Of a DNA stretch of 64,000 nucleotides, positions 11,014 to 20,236 are shown one piece after another (within the stretch, counting starts at the first letter, position 1; the number at the start of each line of letters is the position of its first letter). The DNA lies in assembly GCF_002204185.1 (NCBI RefSeq), contig NZ_MXPU01000016.1:86961-150960 (forward strand). Direction: 5' to 3'. Below the pieces are notes generated by a model. The model made no database searches, was not told the DNA's origin, and was given only the letters and a program-made list of their open reading frames with translations. Made by a program: the position numbers and the translations under genes. This DNA is from Rhizobium esperanzae. Lineage in GTDB: Bacteria > Pseudomonadota > Alphaproteobacteria > Rhizobiales > Rhizobiaceae.

Positions 11014-11459
11014 GTGATGAACCGGCTGCGCTGCTCCGCCGTCGGCACCATGCAGCTCTGCCGGCCGGCAATCTTCAGCCGGTTGCGGGCGATGAATTCA
11101 TAAAGCGCATCGGCAAGGCGGCGCGGCAAGAGCCGGAAGAGCTTGACCAGCGAATAGGGAAAGCCGAGGCCGGCCACCATGCGGATCGTGCCATCCGACT
11201 TGAAGAAGGCGCGGCCATTCTCGATGAGGATATTGGTTTCATAATCGCGCTCGTTCAGCCCATAATGCCGGTAAAGCGCTTGCCCAAGCGGCGTCTGGGC
11301 GGCGAGGAAGCGGTAGTGCCGCTGCCTGTCGCGCTTCAGCACGAATTTCACCCAGCCGGAGCAGAAGACGCATTCGCCATCGAAGACGATCAGCGGCTGG
11401 TCATCGGCAAAGTCAGGCACATCGGGATCGTTGCGATAGCTGTAAGCGGCGCGCGCCAT
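11010..11459 (-). CDS. DCC-family thiol-disulfide oxidoreductase (DUF393)
   Basis: A 149-aa protein with the defining DGECVFCSGWV motif, a CxxC pair at residues 30 and 33 inside a thioredoxin-like fold. It continues with the family phrases FLAAQTPLGQALYRHYGL and LFRLLPRRLADALYEFIARNR. Members are predicted thiol-disulfide oxidoreductases of the cytoplasm or membrane surface. It is the first gene of a two-gene operon with the Rossmann/DUF4166 gene. An upstream MBL-fold gene lies 21 bp away on the same strand and may belong to the same transcript. Confidence 0.88.
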   Translation of the reverse strand: MARAAYSYRNDPDVPDFADDQPLIVFDGECVFCSGWVKFVLKRDRQRHYRFLAAQTPLGQALYRHYGLNERDYETNILIENGRAFFKSDGTIRMVAGLGFPYSLVKLFRLLPRRLADALYEFIARNRLKIAGRQSCMVPTAEQRSRFIT

Positions 11460-11480
11460 GGTAATCTCCCCATCTCACGC

Positions 11481-12458
11481 TTACAACAGCCGGTAGGTGG
11501 CGGCAAGAGAAGGCGGCCCATCCGCCGCGATCTCGCCGCGCTCGACGAGATCCTCGATATGGGCGAGCACGGAAAGGGCCGCCGCCCCATGCAGCTTCGG
11601 ATCGGTCTCGTGATAGATCGCCTTCACCATCTCGGCAATCCCGCGGTCGCCCGCCCGGATGCGCTCGAGGATCGCCCGCTCGCGCCTGAGGCGATGCGCC
11701 TTCAGGCTCTGCAGGAAGGCGGCCGGCCGCGTCACCGGCCCGCCATGGCCAGGCAGCAGCAGGCCGTCCTGGCGCTCGATCAGCCGCTCGAGCGAAGCCA
11801 TGTAATCGGCCATCGAACCATCCGGGGGCGCGACGATCGAGGTCGACCAGGCCATGACATGATCGCCGGAGAACAGGATATCGCGGCCTTCGAGCGCGAA
11901 GGCGGCATGATTGGCCGTGTGCCCCGGTGTGGCCACCGATGTCAGCGACCAGCCATCGCCGGATAGGGTCTGCCCGTCACCGAGCGCGATATCGGGCACG
12001 AAGGCGAGATCCGAGCTTTCGGAAAAGGGATTGATCTCGCCATCCCTGAGCGGCCGTGCCGGCCGATGCGGCCCCTGGCCCACCGTCACCGCCCCGGTCG
12101 CCGCCTGCAGCCGGCGGGCGAGCGGCGAGTGGTCGCGATGCGTGTGGCTGACGAAGATATGCGTCACCTCCCGCCCGGCAAGCGCTGCCATCAGCGCGTG
12201 AAAATGCGCCTCGTCCTCCGGCCCGGGATCGATGACCGCCACCGAGGAAGCGCCGACGATATAGCTGTTGGTGCCGTAAAAGGTGAAAGGCCCGGGATTC
12301 TCCGCCGTGATCCGCTCGACCCCAGGCGCCACCGGCACGGCGCGCCCATAGGCCGGCTCGAAAGCAAGGTCGAATGCGGGGCTTTCCATGAAGGCGATGA
12401 TCTCGCGGCCGATGACGTCGCCCATTCCTAGCATGGGCCGCTGCACTCTGCAGCGCAT
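11481..12458 (-). CDS. MBL-fold metallo-hydrolase
   Basis: A protein of up to 325 aa with the metal-binding motif SHTHRDHSPLARRL (HxHxDH). It also has later ligand regions TPGHTANHAAFALEG, FSGDHVMAWSTS and LPGHGGPV. The C-terminal 80 residues form a winged-helix-like extension, as in LACTB2-type hydrolases. Three starts are possible: 12458, 12434 and 12425. The shortest (MGDVIGREI) begins the conserved part, while the first has only a weak ribosome-binding site. The substrate is unknown. It probably leads the DCC/DUF4166 transcription unit. Confidence 0.88.
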   Translation of the reverse strand: MRCRVQRPMLGMGDVIGREIIAFMESPAFDLAFEPAYGRAVPVAPGVERITAENPGPFTFYGTNSYIVGASSVAVIDPGPEDEAHFHALMAALAGREVTHIFVSHTHRDHSPLARRLQAATGAVTVGQGPHRPARPLRDGEINPFSESSDLAFVPDIALGDGQTLSGDGWSLTSVATPGHTANHAAFALEGRDILFSGDHVMAWSTSIVAPPDGSMADYMASLERLIERQDGLLLPGHGGPVTRPAAFLQSLKAHRLRRERAILERIRAGDRGIAEMVKAIYHETDPKLHGAAALSVLAHIEDLVERGEIAADGPPSLAATYRLL

Positions 12459-12554
12459 AAATCTGCCCGATGCGCAACTTAGTCATTGTGACAGACGGAG
12501 AGCTTTGCTAATCAGGCGTCGATTTGAGCCGGCGCTGTGCGCCGAAAGCTCTGG

Positions 12555-12629
12555 TGGGGCGTAGCCAAGCGGTAAGGCAGCGGTTTTTGGTACCGCCATC
12601 CCCTGGTTCGAATCCAGGCGCCCCAGCCA
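12555..12629 (+). tRNA. tRNA-Gln (anticodon TTG)
   Basis: A complete cloverleaf. The acceptor stem TGGGGCG pairs with CGCCCCA, the anticodon stem GCGGT/ACCGC encloses the loop TTTTGGT with anticodon TTG, and the T arm has GGTTCGAATCC. CCA is encoded at 12627-12629. Atypical, AT-richer DNA begins directly after its 3' end, which makes it the likely insertion site of the island that follows. Confidence 0.95.
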
Positions 12630-13034
12630 AGATTTTTATCGGTCCTCTCTCGAACCGTTGCGGTCACTTTCGCGCTGCCGCGATGAGGGGCGAAAAACGC
12701 TGTAACTGCACTGCCGTCATTCTAGATATCGGCCGTCTAACGCGACTAGCTTTTCTGAGCTGCCTATCCGAGTGCAGGCAAGTTGGAAAGCGATCCGCGC
12801 ACGCTTCCTTCGGCTTTCGCATGTTTTAAGGCCAAGCTCCGCTTAACCCCTGCCTCACCAGAACCGCGATAGGATATTTTACCAATAATGTGGATTATAT
12901 GAATTTCATAGAAGATTGTTATTGTTGTTGTTGGGAATAAATTTATATTGTTAATTTAGCTCCGATTTAATATTGATATAATATGCGAAATCCATCAAAC
13001 TAAAGGGAGTTACTGGAAGCGAAACGAGAAAGAA
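12630..13034. other. AT-rich island entry, no gene seen
   Basis: No integrase or attachment-site duplicate was visible. From about 12860 to 13030 the sequence is strongly AT-rich (runs such as AATTTATATTGTTAATTTAG), unlike the flanking chromosome. It probably holds the promoter of the gene starting at 13035. A short open frame around 12524-12829 spans the tRNA and looks non-coding. Confidence 0.6.
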
Positions 13035-13718
13035 ATGACTAACATTTATGCGACGCCTGAAAAGGTTCAATATGCCAAGAGGCTGTTTGAAATCGGTATC
13101 GAATATCTTGAGAGGGAGGGCTATGAAATTTCACGGGTTCCGCGCGCCGGAAAAAAGAGCTTGCGCCGTGTGAAGAAGGGGAAGGAAGAATTCAACGTTG
13201 CTGTTCGAACGTCACAGGACCAGTGGTTTGCGTTCCCCCGCAATGACAGCACTGGCAAGTGGTTGGGTATGGATGATGTGGATGTCCAACGGGTTATTGT
13301 CGTTGCCCTTAATACCCGTGAGGAGGGGAAGGAAAAGATCGCTCTCGTTCACGACTTCAAGGCCTCAGAGGTCCGCGACCGCCTGAACAAGAATTATAGG
13401 GCACGCCACGCCGCAAATCCGAACATCGATATCTCGCACGGAAACTGGATTTCCCTTTATAATGAGGAGGTGAGTGAACCGACTTCGTACGTGGGGGCGG
13501 GCATTGGATTGGCGTTTCCGCCCTGCGATCGAGTGCCGCTGTTTGGCGTAGCCAGCAATGACGTCGAAGAAGAGGACCTAGCAGATGCCGATGAGCCGAT
13601 GCCGGCTGCCTCGGCCCCGGTCATCGATGAACCGCTTACCATCCCCGAAGCAAAGCGCCGTTTGGCGCTTACGTTTGGCGTTGATCCTTCTGCCATTAAG
13701 ATCCTAGTTGAGGGCTGA
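13035..13718 (+). CDS. unknown protein of the defence island
   Basis: A 227-aa protein I cannot assign. Residues 1-75 read AKRLFEIGIEYLEREGYEIS, a basic turn, KGKEEFNVAVRTSQDQWFAF. That order (helix, 'GYE-S', then a beta strand with VAVRTS) recalls the core of PD-(D/E)XK-like nucleases, but the canonical catalytic Lys is Arg here. A middle part (VHDFKASEVRDRLNKNYRAR, YVGAGIGLAFPP) is followed by an acidic linker (EEEDLADADEPMP). A C-terminal 30-residue tail (IPEAKRRLALTFGVDPSAIKI) resembles ubiquitous HTH-like or tether segments. It faces the three-gene methyltransferase operon and is likely part of the same cassette. Confidence 0.6.
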   Translation: MTNIYATPEKVQYAKRLFEIGIEYLEREGYEISRVPRAGKKSLRRVKKGKEEFNVAVRTSQDQWFAFPRNDSTGKWLGMDDVDVQRVIVVALNTREEGKEKIALVHDFKASEVRDRLNKNYRARHAANPNIDISHGNWISLYNEEVSEPTSYVGAGIGLAFPPCDRVPLFGVASNDVEEEDLADADEPMPAASAPVIDEPLTIPEAKRRLALTFGVDPSAIKILVEG

Positions 13719-13927
13719 CCGAAGTCAAGAACACATGCTCGCCCTACCGCCGGCCGAAGTGGTTGCCTCTGCCCTCGCCAATTCACTGGCGTGGGCAATA
13801 TGCATGGTTCATCGAACTTTCTCTGTCTAAATGGCTGATGCCGACTGATGGCGTGCGCTGGGAAAGACCCGTTCACAACGTGACGTCAGGTATTCGGCTA
13901 TGACGTTATCAGGACAGTAGGTTACAG

Positions 13928-15106
13928 CTATTGAAATCGGCGGAGCATCGCTGCTGATGGGTCGTACTCGTACGACTTTATTGTCCCATCCTTCACTCTC
14001 GCTACGACCTCGTTGATCACGTGCAGCGGCACCAGATACCATTCCTTCGGCTTCACCGGATTTCCGAACCGGTCCTGTATAGTCAAATCAAGCCGCGCCG
14101 GAGACAACACGCGGTGCAGGACATTTTCAAGCCGAATTCGGTTGATGTTAAAGAGCTTATAGGTCGCGACGACTTCGACATCAGCAAGGAGATACGTGGA
14201 CTCGAGAGCCGCCTGAGCGATCCGCGCCTCAACAGTCCCGCCAGTGACCCCTATCTTGTGAATCAAGTCCCGGTGCGCGGCGACTTCAGGATGATCGGAC
14301 TTGCTTCGCAGGACGTAGATGGTGCCGCTCGCAAGGTCTTCGTTGTCCGCTGCCCCGCCGAACAAAGGCCCTGCATTCGGCTCTGTTATTCGGCGTCCGG
14401 CATCATCCTTGTATAGAGCACGCTGAAACGATCTGAGCAGCAAATCGCTTTCAGTGCCGTTGTCGAAGACGACACGAAGGCGCCGATCCAGCCGGCCGTA
14501 GTCCGTCTTGAATTCGTCGCCTAACGCGGCGACAAACGCCACCTGGCCGCCCAGAATGAAGAACTCCCCCTGCTTGACGTCCGCGTCTTCTCCAAAACGC
14601 CGTGTTTCGCGCGCGGCCTTGTCTAAGTCATCCTTGACTCGAGCGAACAGCGGCCTGAACATTTCGAAGTCAACGCACGGTGTCCGCTCGGCGACCTCCT
14701 CCGCGGCGCGAACTTCAGCGCGGGGCTTTACATGAGTCAACTCCATGAGGTTCACATCGCCGATCGGCTCAGCACCAAGTTCAGCCAACAGAGCGTCGTC
14801 GTCCACCTCGCCGTCATTGCCCGCGGCAGGCGAAGTCGCCAGTAACCCATATTGGTCAAATTCCCGAAGCAGTGTGCAGCAATCCTGTTGCGCACGCAGC
14901 CTGCTGAGGCGCACGGCATAGAGGCGTTCGAAAATATCGCGGCCCTCGCCGTGCTGCGGCACGCGGCCATGTTGTTCGCGGAACCGGACGATGTCCTCGA
15001 ATCCCGCAATGATCCGTTCTTCGCGTGGTGTCCTTGTACTTTGCTTCTTGGCCTCTGGTGCCGCACCGAGTTCGGCGAGCAGGTCATCGTCAGAAATATC
15101 AACCAT
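13928..15106 (-). CDS. GIY-YIG nuclease of the restriction-like operon
   Basis: A 392-aa protein. The N-terminal half is acidic and helical: two similar short motifs, DDDLLAELGAAPEAK and DDALLAELGAEPIGD, occur about 110 residues apart, and a TPREERI...FREQHGRVP segment lies between them. The C-terminal half carries a GIY-YIG-type nuclease core: GTIYVLRSKSDHPEVAAHRD, then DLIHKIGVTGGTVEARIAQA (KIG in place of YIG, with the conserved Arg) and RIRLENVLHRVL with the metal-binding Glu. Long-form members of this kind occur in T5orf172/Mug113-like families. It overlaps the helicase gene by 8 bp and is the last gene of the operon. I infer it delivers the DNA cut. Confidence 0.82.
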   Translation of the reverse strand: MVDISDDDLLAELGAAPEAKKQSTRTPREERIIAGFEDIVRFREQHGRVPQHGEGRDIFERLYAVRLSRLRAQQDCCTLLREFDQYGLLATSPAAGNDGEVDDDALLAELGAEPIGDVNLMELTHVKPRAEVRAAEEVAERTPCVDFEMFRPLFARVKDDLDKAARETRRFGEDADVKQGEFFILGGQVAFVAALGDEFKTDYGRLDRRLRVVFDNGTESDLLLRSFQRALYKDDAGRRITEPNAGPLFGGAADNEDLASGTIYVLRSKSDHPEVAAHRDLIHKIGVTGGTVEARIAQAALESTYLLADVEVVATYKLFNINRIRLENVLHRVLSPARLDLTIQDRFGNPVKPKEWYLVPLHVINEVVARVKDGTIKSYEYDPSAAMLRRFQ

Positions 15107-17168
15107 TCTTCTGCTGCTCTACATGCCGCTTCAACGCGACCACGCCTTCCGCCATGCGTTTTTCCCAAGCATCGGCCGATGTAATATCAGGCGCGCGGCC
15201 GCGCTCCTGCATGAACCTCCTGGCGCGCAACGCCAGGTCCCGCGCTTCCTCGTAGGGAATACTAATTTTCTTGCTGGCAATCACCGCGGCAACCTGCTTC
15301 AGAGTCTGCTCGCTCATGGATTTCGCGAGGATCGAATAAGCAGCCTCAAACGGGTTGATCCGGTCGATCATATCGATATCGAGATTGCGAACATCCATGG
15401 CGAACTTTCGAACCCCATCTATAAGTGCTGATCCGCCCGTCAGTTGTCCGGATTCTTCTAATTCTGCTGCGACGGCTTTCGCCTTCTGCGTCAGATTCAG
15501 GGCCGCAATGGCGTGCTGCCGGATGGCTTCCTGATCGATGTCGCTGAGTTCGGGGTAGCGATCTCTGACGATCTTGCCCATACGGACTTGGGTCAGTTCC
15601 TCCGGCACGGTCTCGTCATCGAACAATCCTTTCTCCAGAGCGGGTTTGTCTTGCACGAACGCTGTGATGACCTCGTTAAGGTCTTCCTGGCAGATGCGCT
15701 TGGCTTCGTTGCTCTGGGGCGTGACAAGGCCGTTGATCTCAAAGTGGAACTGACCCGTCGCCTCGTTGAAACCAACATTTGTTCCCTCAGGGTCATAGCC
15801 CTTTTCGCCGTAATCGAAGTCCTGAAGCGGCCCGCTGTCTGCGTTCTTCGGCGTGAAATTGAACTTCGGCGCAAGCACCTGTTCCATCAGCAGACTGGCG
15901 GCAATCGCCTTGAGTGTGTCGTTGACGGCGTCCACGACCGCCTCTTCACTGGCGTCGGGTTCAGCAATCAGGTTGGTGAACCGCGCCGAAGATTTGCCGG
16001 GGGCGTCACGGGTAGCCCGACCAATGATCTGGATTATCTCGGTCAAGCTGGCACGATAGCCGACCGTCAACGCATGCTCGCACCAAATCCAGTCAAAGCC
16101 TTCTTTGGCCATGCCGAGCGCAATGATGATGTCGACGTGATCGCGGTCATTTTTATGGTTGGAGTCTTTGAGCGCAGAAACGACTTTGTCCCTTCGTGTC
16201 GCCTCGTCATCGACCAAGTCAGCGACCTTAATGAGACGTCCATCAGCCAACCGCACCAAATGGAATCCGGTTTTGGCGTCTTCACCCTCCCAGGTGCCGA
16301 GAGCGTCCATTATCTCGTTGACCTCTTTCACCTTGTCTTTGGTGCTCTCGCGAGAATTCACGTTTGGTATATGAACGATCGTCTTGAGGGCGGGATCGAG
16401 GACCTTAGTGATGGCGTCGAGATAGCGGCCGGAATAGAAGAAATAGCCGATATCTAGCGACTTCAGATGATCGTAACCGTTGAGTTGCTCATAGTAGGTG
16501 TAGGTGACAGTGACGAACTTCGACTCGTCTTGGGGCGCAAGCACGGCCTCGGCGTCGCCACGAAAATAAGACCCCGTCATGGCGACCAGATGGACGCGGT
16601 CACGGGACAGGAACTGCCCGAGCTGCGTCCCGAGTTTGTTGTCCGGGTTCGAGCTCACATGGTGAAACTCGTCTACCGCAATCAGGCAATCATCAAACGA
16701 TTCGATGCCGAGGTCTTCGACGGCAAAGCGAAATGTTGCGTGGGTGCACACCAGCACCCGGTCGTCGCTCTCAAGGAACTGGCCGACGGCCCTTACCTTT
16801 GATTTGGCGACGGACGTGTTCTCGATGCCGGCGATGTTGCAGAGGTTCCACTGTGGTTTCACGGTCCAGTCGGCCCAGAAGCCGTAATTCGATAGTGGTT
16901 CGTCGGCAAAACTGCCGCCGATCGACCGTTCGGGCACAACGATGATTGCCTTGCGAACATTTTGATTGTGGAGTTTGTCGAGGGCGATGAACATCAGCGC
17001 CCGAGACTTACCCGACGCTGGCGGTGACTTAATCAGCAGGTATTGCTCTCCACGATGCTCATAGGCGCGCTCCTGCATAGTGCGCATGCCGAGTTCGTTG
17101 GCCTTGGTGGATGCGCCCGTTCCTGCCGTCCGCATGGAAACCGACGGAATTGTCCTTGTCGTGGTCAT
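15099..17168 (-). CDS. SF2 DEAD/DEAH-box helicase
   Basis: A 689-aa protein. Walker A is SPPASGKSRALMF at about residues 48-60, Walker B is LIAVDEFHHVS near 165, motif III-like is LVAMTGSYFRGD, and motif VI is QIIGRATRDAPGKSSARF. These are typical of helicase or translocase subunits of restriction systems. A C-terminal region of about 250 residues has no obvious domain. The start ATG (MTTTRTIP) lies 4 bp beyond the stop of the methyltransferase gene; a GTG 15 bp further upstream is possible. The product likely translocates DNA and couples the methyltransferase-recognition subunit to the nuclease. Confidence 0.88.
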   Translation of the reverse strand: MTTTRTIPSVSMRTAGTGASTKANELGMRTMQERAYEHRGEQYLLIKSPPASGKSRALMFIALDKLHNQNVRKAIIVVPERSIGGSFADEPLSNYGFWADWTVKPQWNLCNIAGIENTSVAKSKVRAVGQFLESDDRVLVCTHATFRFAVEDLGIESFDDCLIAVDEFHHVSSNPDNKLGTQLGQFLSRDRVHLVAMTGSYFRGDAEAVLAPQDESKFVTVTYTYYEQLNGYDHLKSLDIGYFFYSGRYLDAITKVLDPALKTIVHIPNVNSRESTKDKVKEVNEIMDALGTWEGEDAKTGFHLVRLADGRLIKVADLVDDEATRRDKVVSALKDSNHKNDRDHVDIIIALGMAKEGFDWIWCEHALTVGYRASLTEIIQIIGRATRDAPGKSSARFTNLIAEPDASEEAVVDAVNDTLKAIAASLLMEQVLAPKFNFTPKNADSGPLQDFDYGEKGYDPEGTNVGFNEATGQFHFEINGLVTPQSNEAKRICQEDLNEVITAFVQDKPALEKGLFDDETVPEELTQVRMGKIVRDRYPELSDIDQEAIRQHAIAALNLTQKAKAVAAELEESGQLTGGSALIDGVRKFAMDVRNLDIDMIDRINPFEAAYSILAKSMSEQTLKQVAAVIASKKISIPYEEARDLALRARRFMQERGRAPDITSADAWEKRMAEGVVALKRHVEQQKNG

Positions 17169-17172
17169 GAGG

Positions 17173-19950
17173 TTAGGCCGCACCTTTCCGTGTCGGTTTC
17201 TTCCGTGCCTTTTCGGCGTTCATTTTGGTGTGCAAGTCAAAGAGTTTCTCAAGGCGCTCCGTGTCGTTGCGAAACCTACGACCGATGTAAATGCGCTCCA
17301 AGACTTCGTCGTTTCGCTCATGGGCGGCCCGCAGGTCGGCAGGCATGGTCTCAGGGGCGTAAAGGTCAGCGATTGTTGCCGGGAAACTCGCTTCACGCGC
17401 AAGCAGGATACCTTCGGCGCAACGTGTCAGGTCGGCCTTATTCTTTTCCGTCAGCACCGGAACCGGGAAGGTATTCCAACCAAGAGTATTGGAATATGAA
17501 AAGCGCATTTCCAATCGAACGCACACTGTGCCGATCCAAACCCAGTGAAGTCTTGAGGCGATAAGAGCCATGTTCCAAAGCGGAGCATCGTATATTGCAT
17601 AAACCTTGTTGGTCACAGTTGTATTGTTGTCCAAGAGGCCGCACGGGAGGAACTCACGGTTCTCGGAGGTGATTGCCGGAACAGCAATCGTCTGATTTCG
17701 TCCAATGTTCATTTCACGCATTTGATGAGCGCGACGTGCCATTTCATTGGCGCCTTTATCGCAACTAGCAAGTCGCATCGCACGGACTCCTTCTATGCGA
17801 CGTCGAATGCTTTCGATCTCCATTGCCTCATGAAGATATTGGTCTTCAATCCAGATGCAATATCGGTCGATGCCGCGAATAAATTCTGCTGAGCCGAATA
17901 TCCGTCTAACGAACCGTGCCTTCTGCGTCGCGGTTAGGTTAAGCTCCTTCAGTTCATCAGATGACAATAGGAGATGTCCGCCGTCATAGGGCATGTTGCC
18001 CCTGACCATTTCTGGCAGACCGCTGACAGCCTTTTGGGCTTTATCGACTACAATATTCTGTCCAGGGACCAAATACGCATTTATGTATTCCGCCTCTCGG
18101 GCGATCACCGTGCCGTCTTCTTGAATTGAGAAAAGGCGCCGAAATTTTTCGGCATGATTGGAAATGCCGACAATAATAACGGTAACGCCCGCATTGTAGC
18201 TGGCGAGGTTCGCCCATTTGAAACTGGTATGGGCAAAGCAGATGGTATGCCCCGTTTCGAAGATGAGAGGCCAAAGGATCGGAACTTGCTGTCCCTGGCA
18301 AACAGAGTTGGTGGACACAAATGCAGCGACGGCGTTGGTCTTTGTGCCGTAGTCCGCCGCTTTCATGAACCAACCCGCTACGTAGTCGAGCGATTTCCAG
18401 CTCGGCGTCCTTCCATCAAAAATCGACTTCAGGTCAGACTTCTGCTCGTTCGATTGCCAAGTTGAACCTAGATAGGGCGGGTTTCCGCAGACGTAGATTT
18501 CGCCGCCTTCGTTGTCAAAATCAATTCGTGATTGATCAAGCGGCGTATGAAAAAGATCGTCAGCATGTAGTTTAACGGCTGCCCCATTTGGCGGGCAGAT
18601 ACTCACCCAATCAAGCCGAAGCGCATTGCCGCAAACGATCCAATTCTCGGCGTTAAGCGGTAAAAATTCTGCCAATGCTTCCTTCTGCCCTCGATAGATC
18701 ACATCGCACTGATATTCGGCGATGATCAAAGCGAGACGCGCTATTTCGGCGGGGAAATCCCGAAGCTCTATGCCGCGAAAATTGGTCAGCGGGATTTCAG
18801 TACGCCGACTGGGTTCTCCGCGGCGCTTGTTGATCTCCGCCTCAATCTCGCGCATCTGCTTATAGGAGATAACGAGGAAGTTTCCAGACCCGCAAGCAGG
18901 ATCAAAGACCCTGATCCGTGATATACGGCGTCGAAGGTTGAGAAGCATGCGAGAATTCGTGCCGGCTTCTTCCAGCCTGGCCCGTAGATCGTCCAGAAAG
19001 AGCGGATTCAAAACTCTGAGGATATTCGGAACGCTGGTGTAGTGCATGCCGAGCGCGCCGCGCTCGTCGTCATCGGTTACGGCCTGGATCATCGACCCGA
19101 AGATATCTGGATTGATCAGCTTCCAGTTCAGTCCGCCGATATGGAGAAGATAAGACCGTGCAATCTTACTGAACTTCGGCACCTCGGTGCTGCCGGAGAA
19201 CAGGCCGCCGTTTACATAGGGAAAGCCGTTCGCCCACCGCGGAAGACTTGCCTTTGATCTATGCTCAATTCTAATATTCATTGCCCGGAATAGAGTACTA
19301 ATGACTTCATGAGTATTCGAGGAATCCCGTTCGCTCATCTGGTCGATGGTGGAGGTGAACACGCCTTCCCCGTTGAAGATATCAGTGTCTTCCGCGAAAA
19401 AGCAGAAGATCAGCCGGGCCATGAAGTGATTCATGTCCGGGCGGCGCGCTGCCGTTGCCCACTCGGGATTTTCCTTGAGAAGCTCGACGTACAGCTTATT
19501 CAGACGTCCCGTCGCTCGGATATCAAACGAGCTTTCTCGGATCTGCTTGACGGTCGTGATCCCCGCTAGCGGGAGGAAGAAGCCGAAATGATCTGGAAAT
19601 TTCTGATAGGCGCAGGCGATAGTCTCGCCGCTGGCAAGGTCCTCGGCCTCGAATGAGACGCCATCGGTCGCGAGAATGAACTTCGCTTTATTTGAGGCCG
19701 TCTTTGGGCTATTCCGCAGCGCGATCAGCATTTCGCCGACCATGCCTTCGGAGCACGTGGCAAGGTGGATATTGCTTTTCTGCAGGACGCCGCCCGTCAC
19801 ATCGGAAGTATTTGCCGATGCCGTGCGGAGCCGCTTAATGGTAGTTTCCTTGTTGCCAAACGCGGCGAGAAAAGCGAACGGAAACTCCGTGGCATCAAAC
19901 GGCTTATTGGCAAGTTCGGATACGGCTTCCTCGATTTCGACCGCGTTCAT
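17173..19950 (-). CDS. MmeI-like adenine-specific DNA methyltransferase
   Basis: A 925-aa protein with the SAM-binding motif VFDPACGSGNFLVISY at about residue 348 and the N6-adenine motif CGNPPYLGS at about 488. TAGA-like spacing and a large C-terminal target-recognition part (RRIFGSAEFIRGIDRYCIWI ... LGWNTFPVPVL) follow. It matches MmeI/type IIL proteins over most of its length. Those enzymes normally have an N-terminal nuclease with an E-x-K core; here the equivalent region (residues 1-150, with VGEMLIALRN) shows no such motif. Hence it is probably only the methyltransferase and specificity subunit. The start at 19950 is chosen over 20202 because the first 84 residues of the longer frame look non-coding. 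Confidence 0.88.
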   Translation of the reverse strand: MNAVEIEEAVSELANKPFDATEFPFAFLAAFGNKETTIKRLRTASANTSDVTGGVLQKSNIHLATCSEGMVGEMLIALRNSPKTASNKAKFILATDGVSFEAEDLASGETIACAYQKFPDHFGFFLPLAGITTVKQIRESSFDIRATGRLNKLYVELLKENPEWATAARRPDMNHFMARLIFCFFAEDTDIFNGEGVFTSTIDQMSERDSSNTHEVISTLFRAMNIRIEHRSKASLPRWANGFPYVNGGLFSGSTEVPKFSKIARSYLLHIGGLNWKLINPDIFGSMIQAVTDDDERGALGMHYTSVPNILRVLNPLFLDDLRARLEEAGTNSRMLLNLRRRISRIRVFDPACGSGNFLVISYKQMREIEAEINKRRGEPSRRTEIPLTNFRGIELRDFPAEIARLALIIAEYQCDVIYRGQKEALAEFLPLNAENWIVCGNALRLDWVSICPPNGAAVKLHADDLFHTPLDQSRIDFDNEGGEIYVCGNPPYLGSTWQSNEQKSDLKSIFDGRTPSWKSLDYVAGWFMKAADYGTKTNAVAAFVSTNSVCQGQQVPILWPLIFETGHTICFAHTSFKWANLASYNAGVTVIIVGISNHAEKFRRLFSIQEDGTVIAREAEYINAYLVPGQNIVVDKAQKAVSGLPEMVRGNMPYDGGHLLLSSDELKELNLTATQKARFVRRIFGSAEFIRGIDRYCIWIEDQYLHEAMEIESIRRRIEGVRAMRLASCDKGANEMARRAHQMREMNIGRNQTIAVPAITSENREFLPCGLLDNNTTVTNKVYAIYDAPLWNMALIASRLHWVWIGTVCVRLEMRFSYSNTLGWNTFPVPVLTEKNKADLTRCAEGILLAREASFPATIADLYAPETMPADLRAAHERNDEVLERIYIGRRFRNDTERLEKLFDLHTKMNAEKARKKPTRKGAA

Positions 19951-20236
19951 TTCTCTGACACTCTCAATAACTAGATTTCTGGGCTTCTCAGATGCCGATG
20001 GGCATGAATAGCGGAGCGAGAATGAGTCGTCACCGGCGTCGGAGGTGTTACGCGGCACTCGTCTGCGGTGATTAGAGAAACCTGTGTACGATGGAAAATT
20101 GCAACCCCGTACTCTCCGCTCCGCCTGCGCGGCAATTCGTTGCCATGTCCGGGCAGTTGAGCTGTCGCATGCATTGCTTTGCGCTATTCGTCGAGATGCC
20201 ACTGCGGTCGGCTTGCCTGCTAGCAGACTACGATCT

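Noticed and set aside
10090..11103. 337-aa plus-strand frame
   Set aside because: Shadow of the Rossmann/DUF4166 gene, whose motifs are clear on the other strand.
13928..19950. Assignment of the operon to BREX or DISARM
   Set aside because: Neither pglZ/brxC-like nor DUF1998 or phospholipase-D-type genes are present.
12630..20236. Second copy of the tRNA-Gln 3' end as attachment site
   Set aside because: No repeat of the tRNA end was visible near 20236; a full search is needed.
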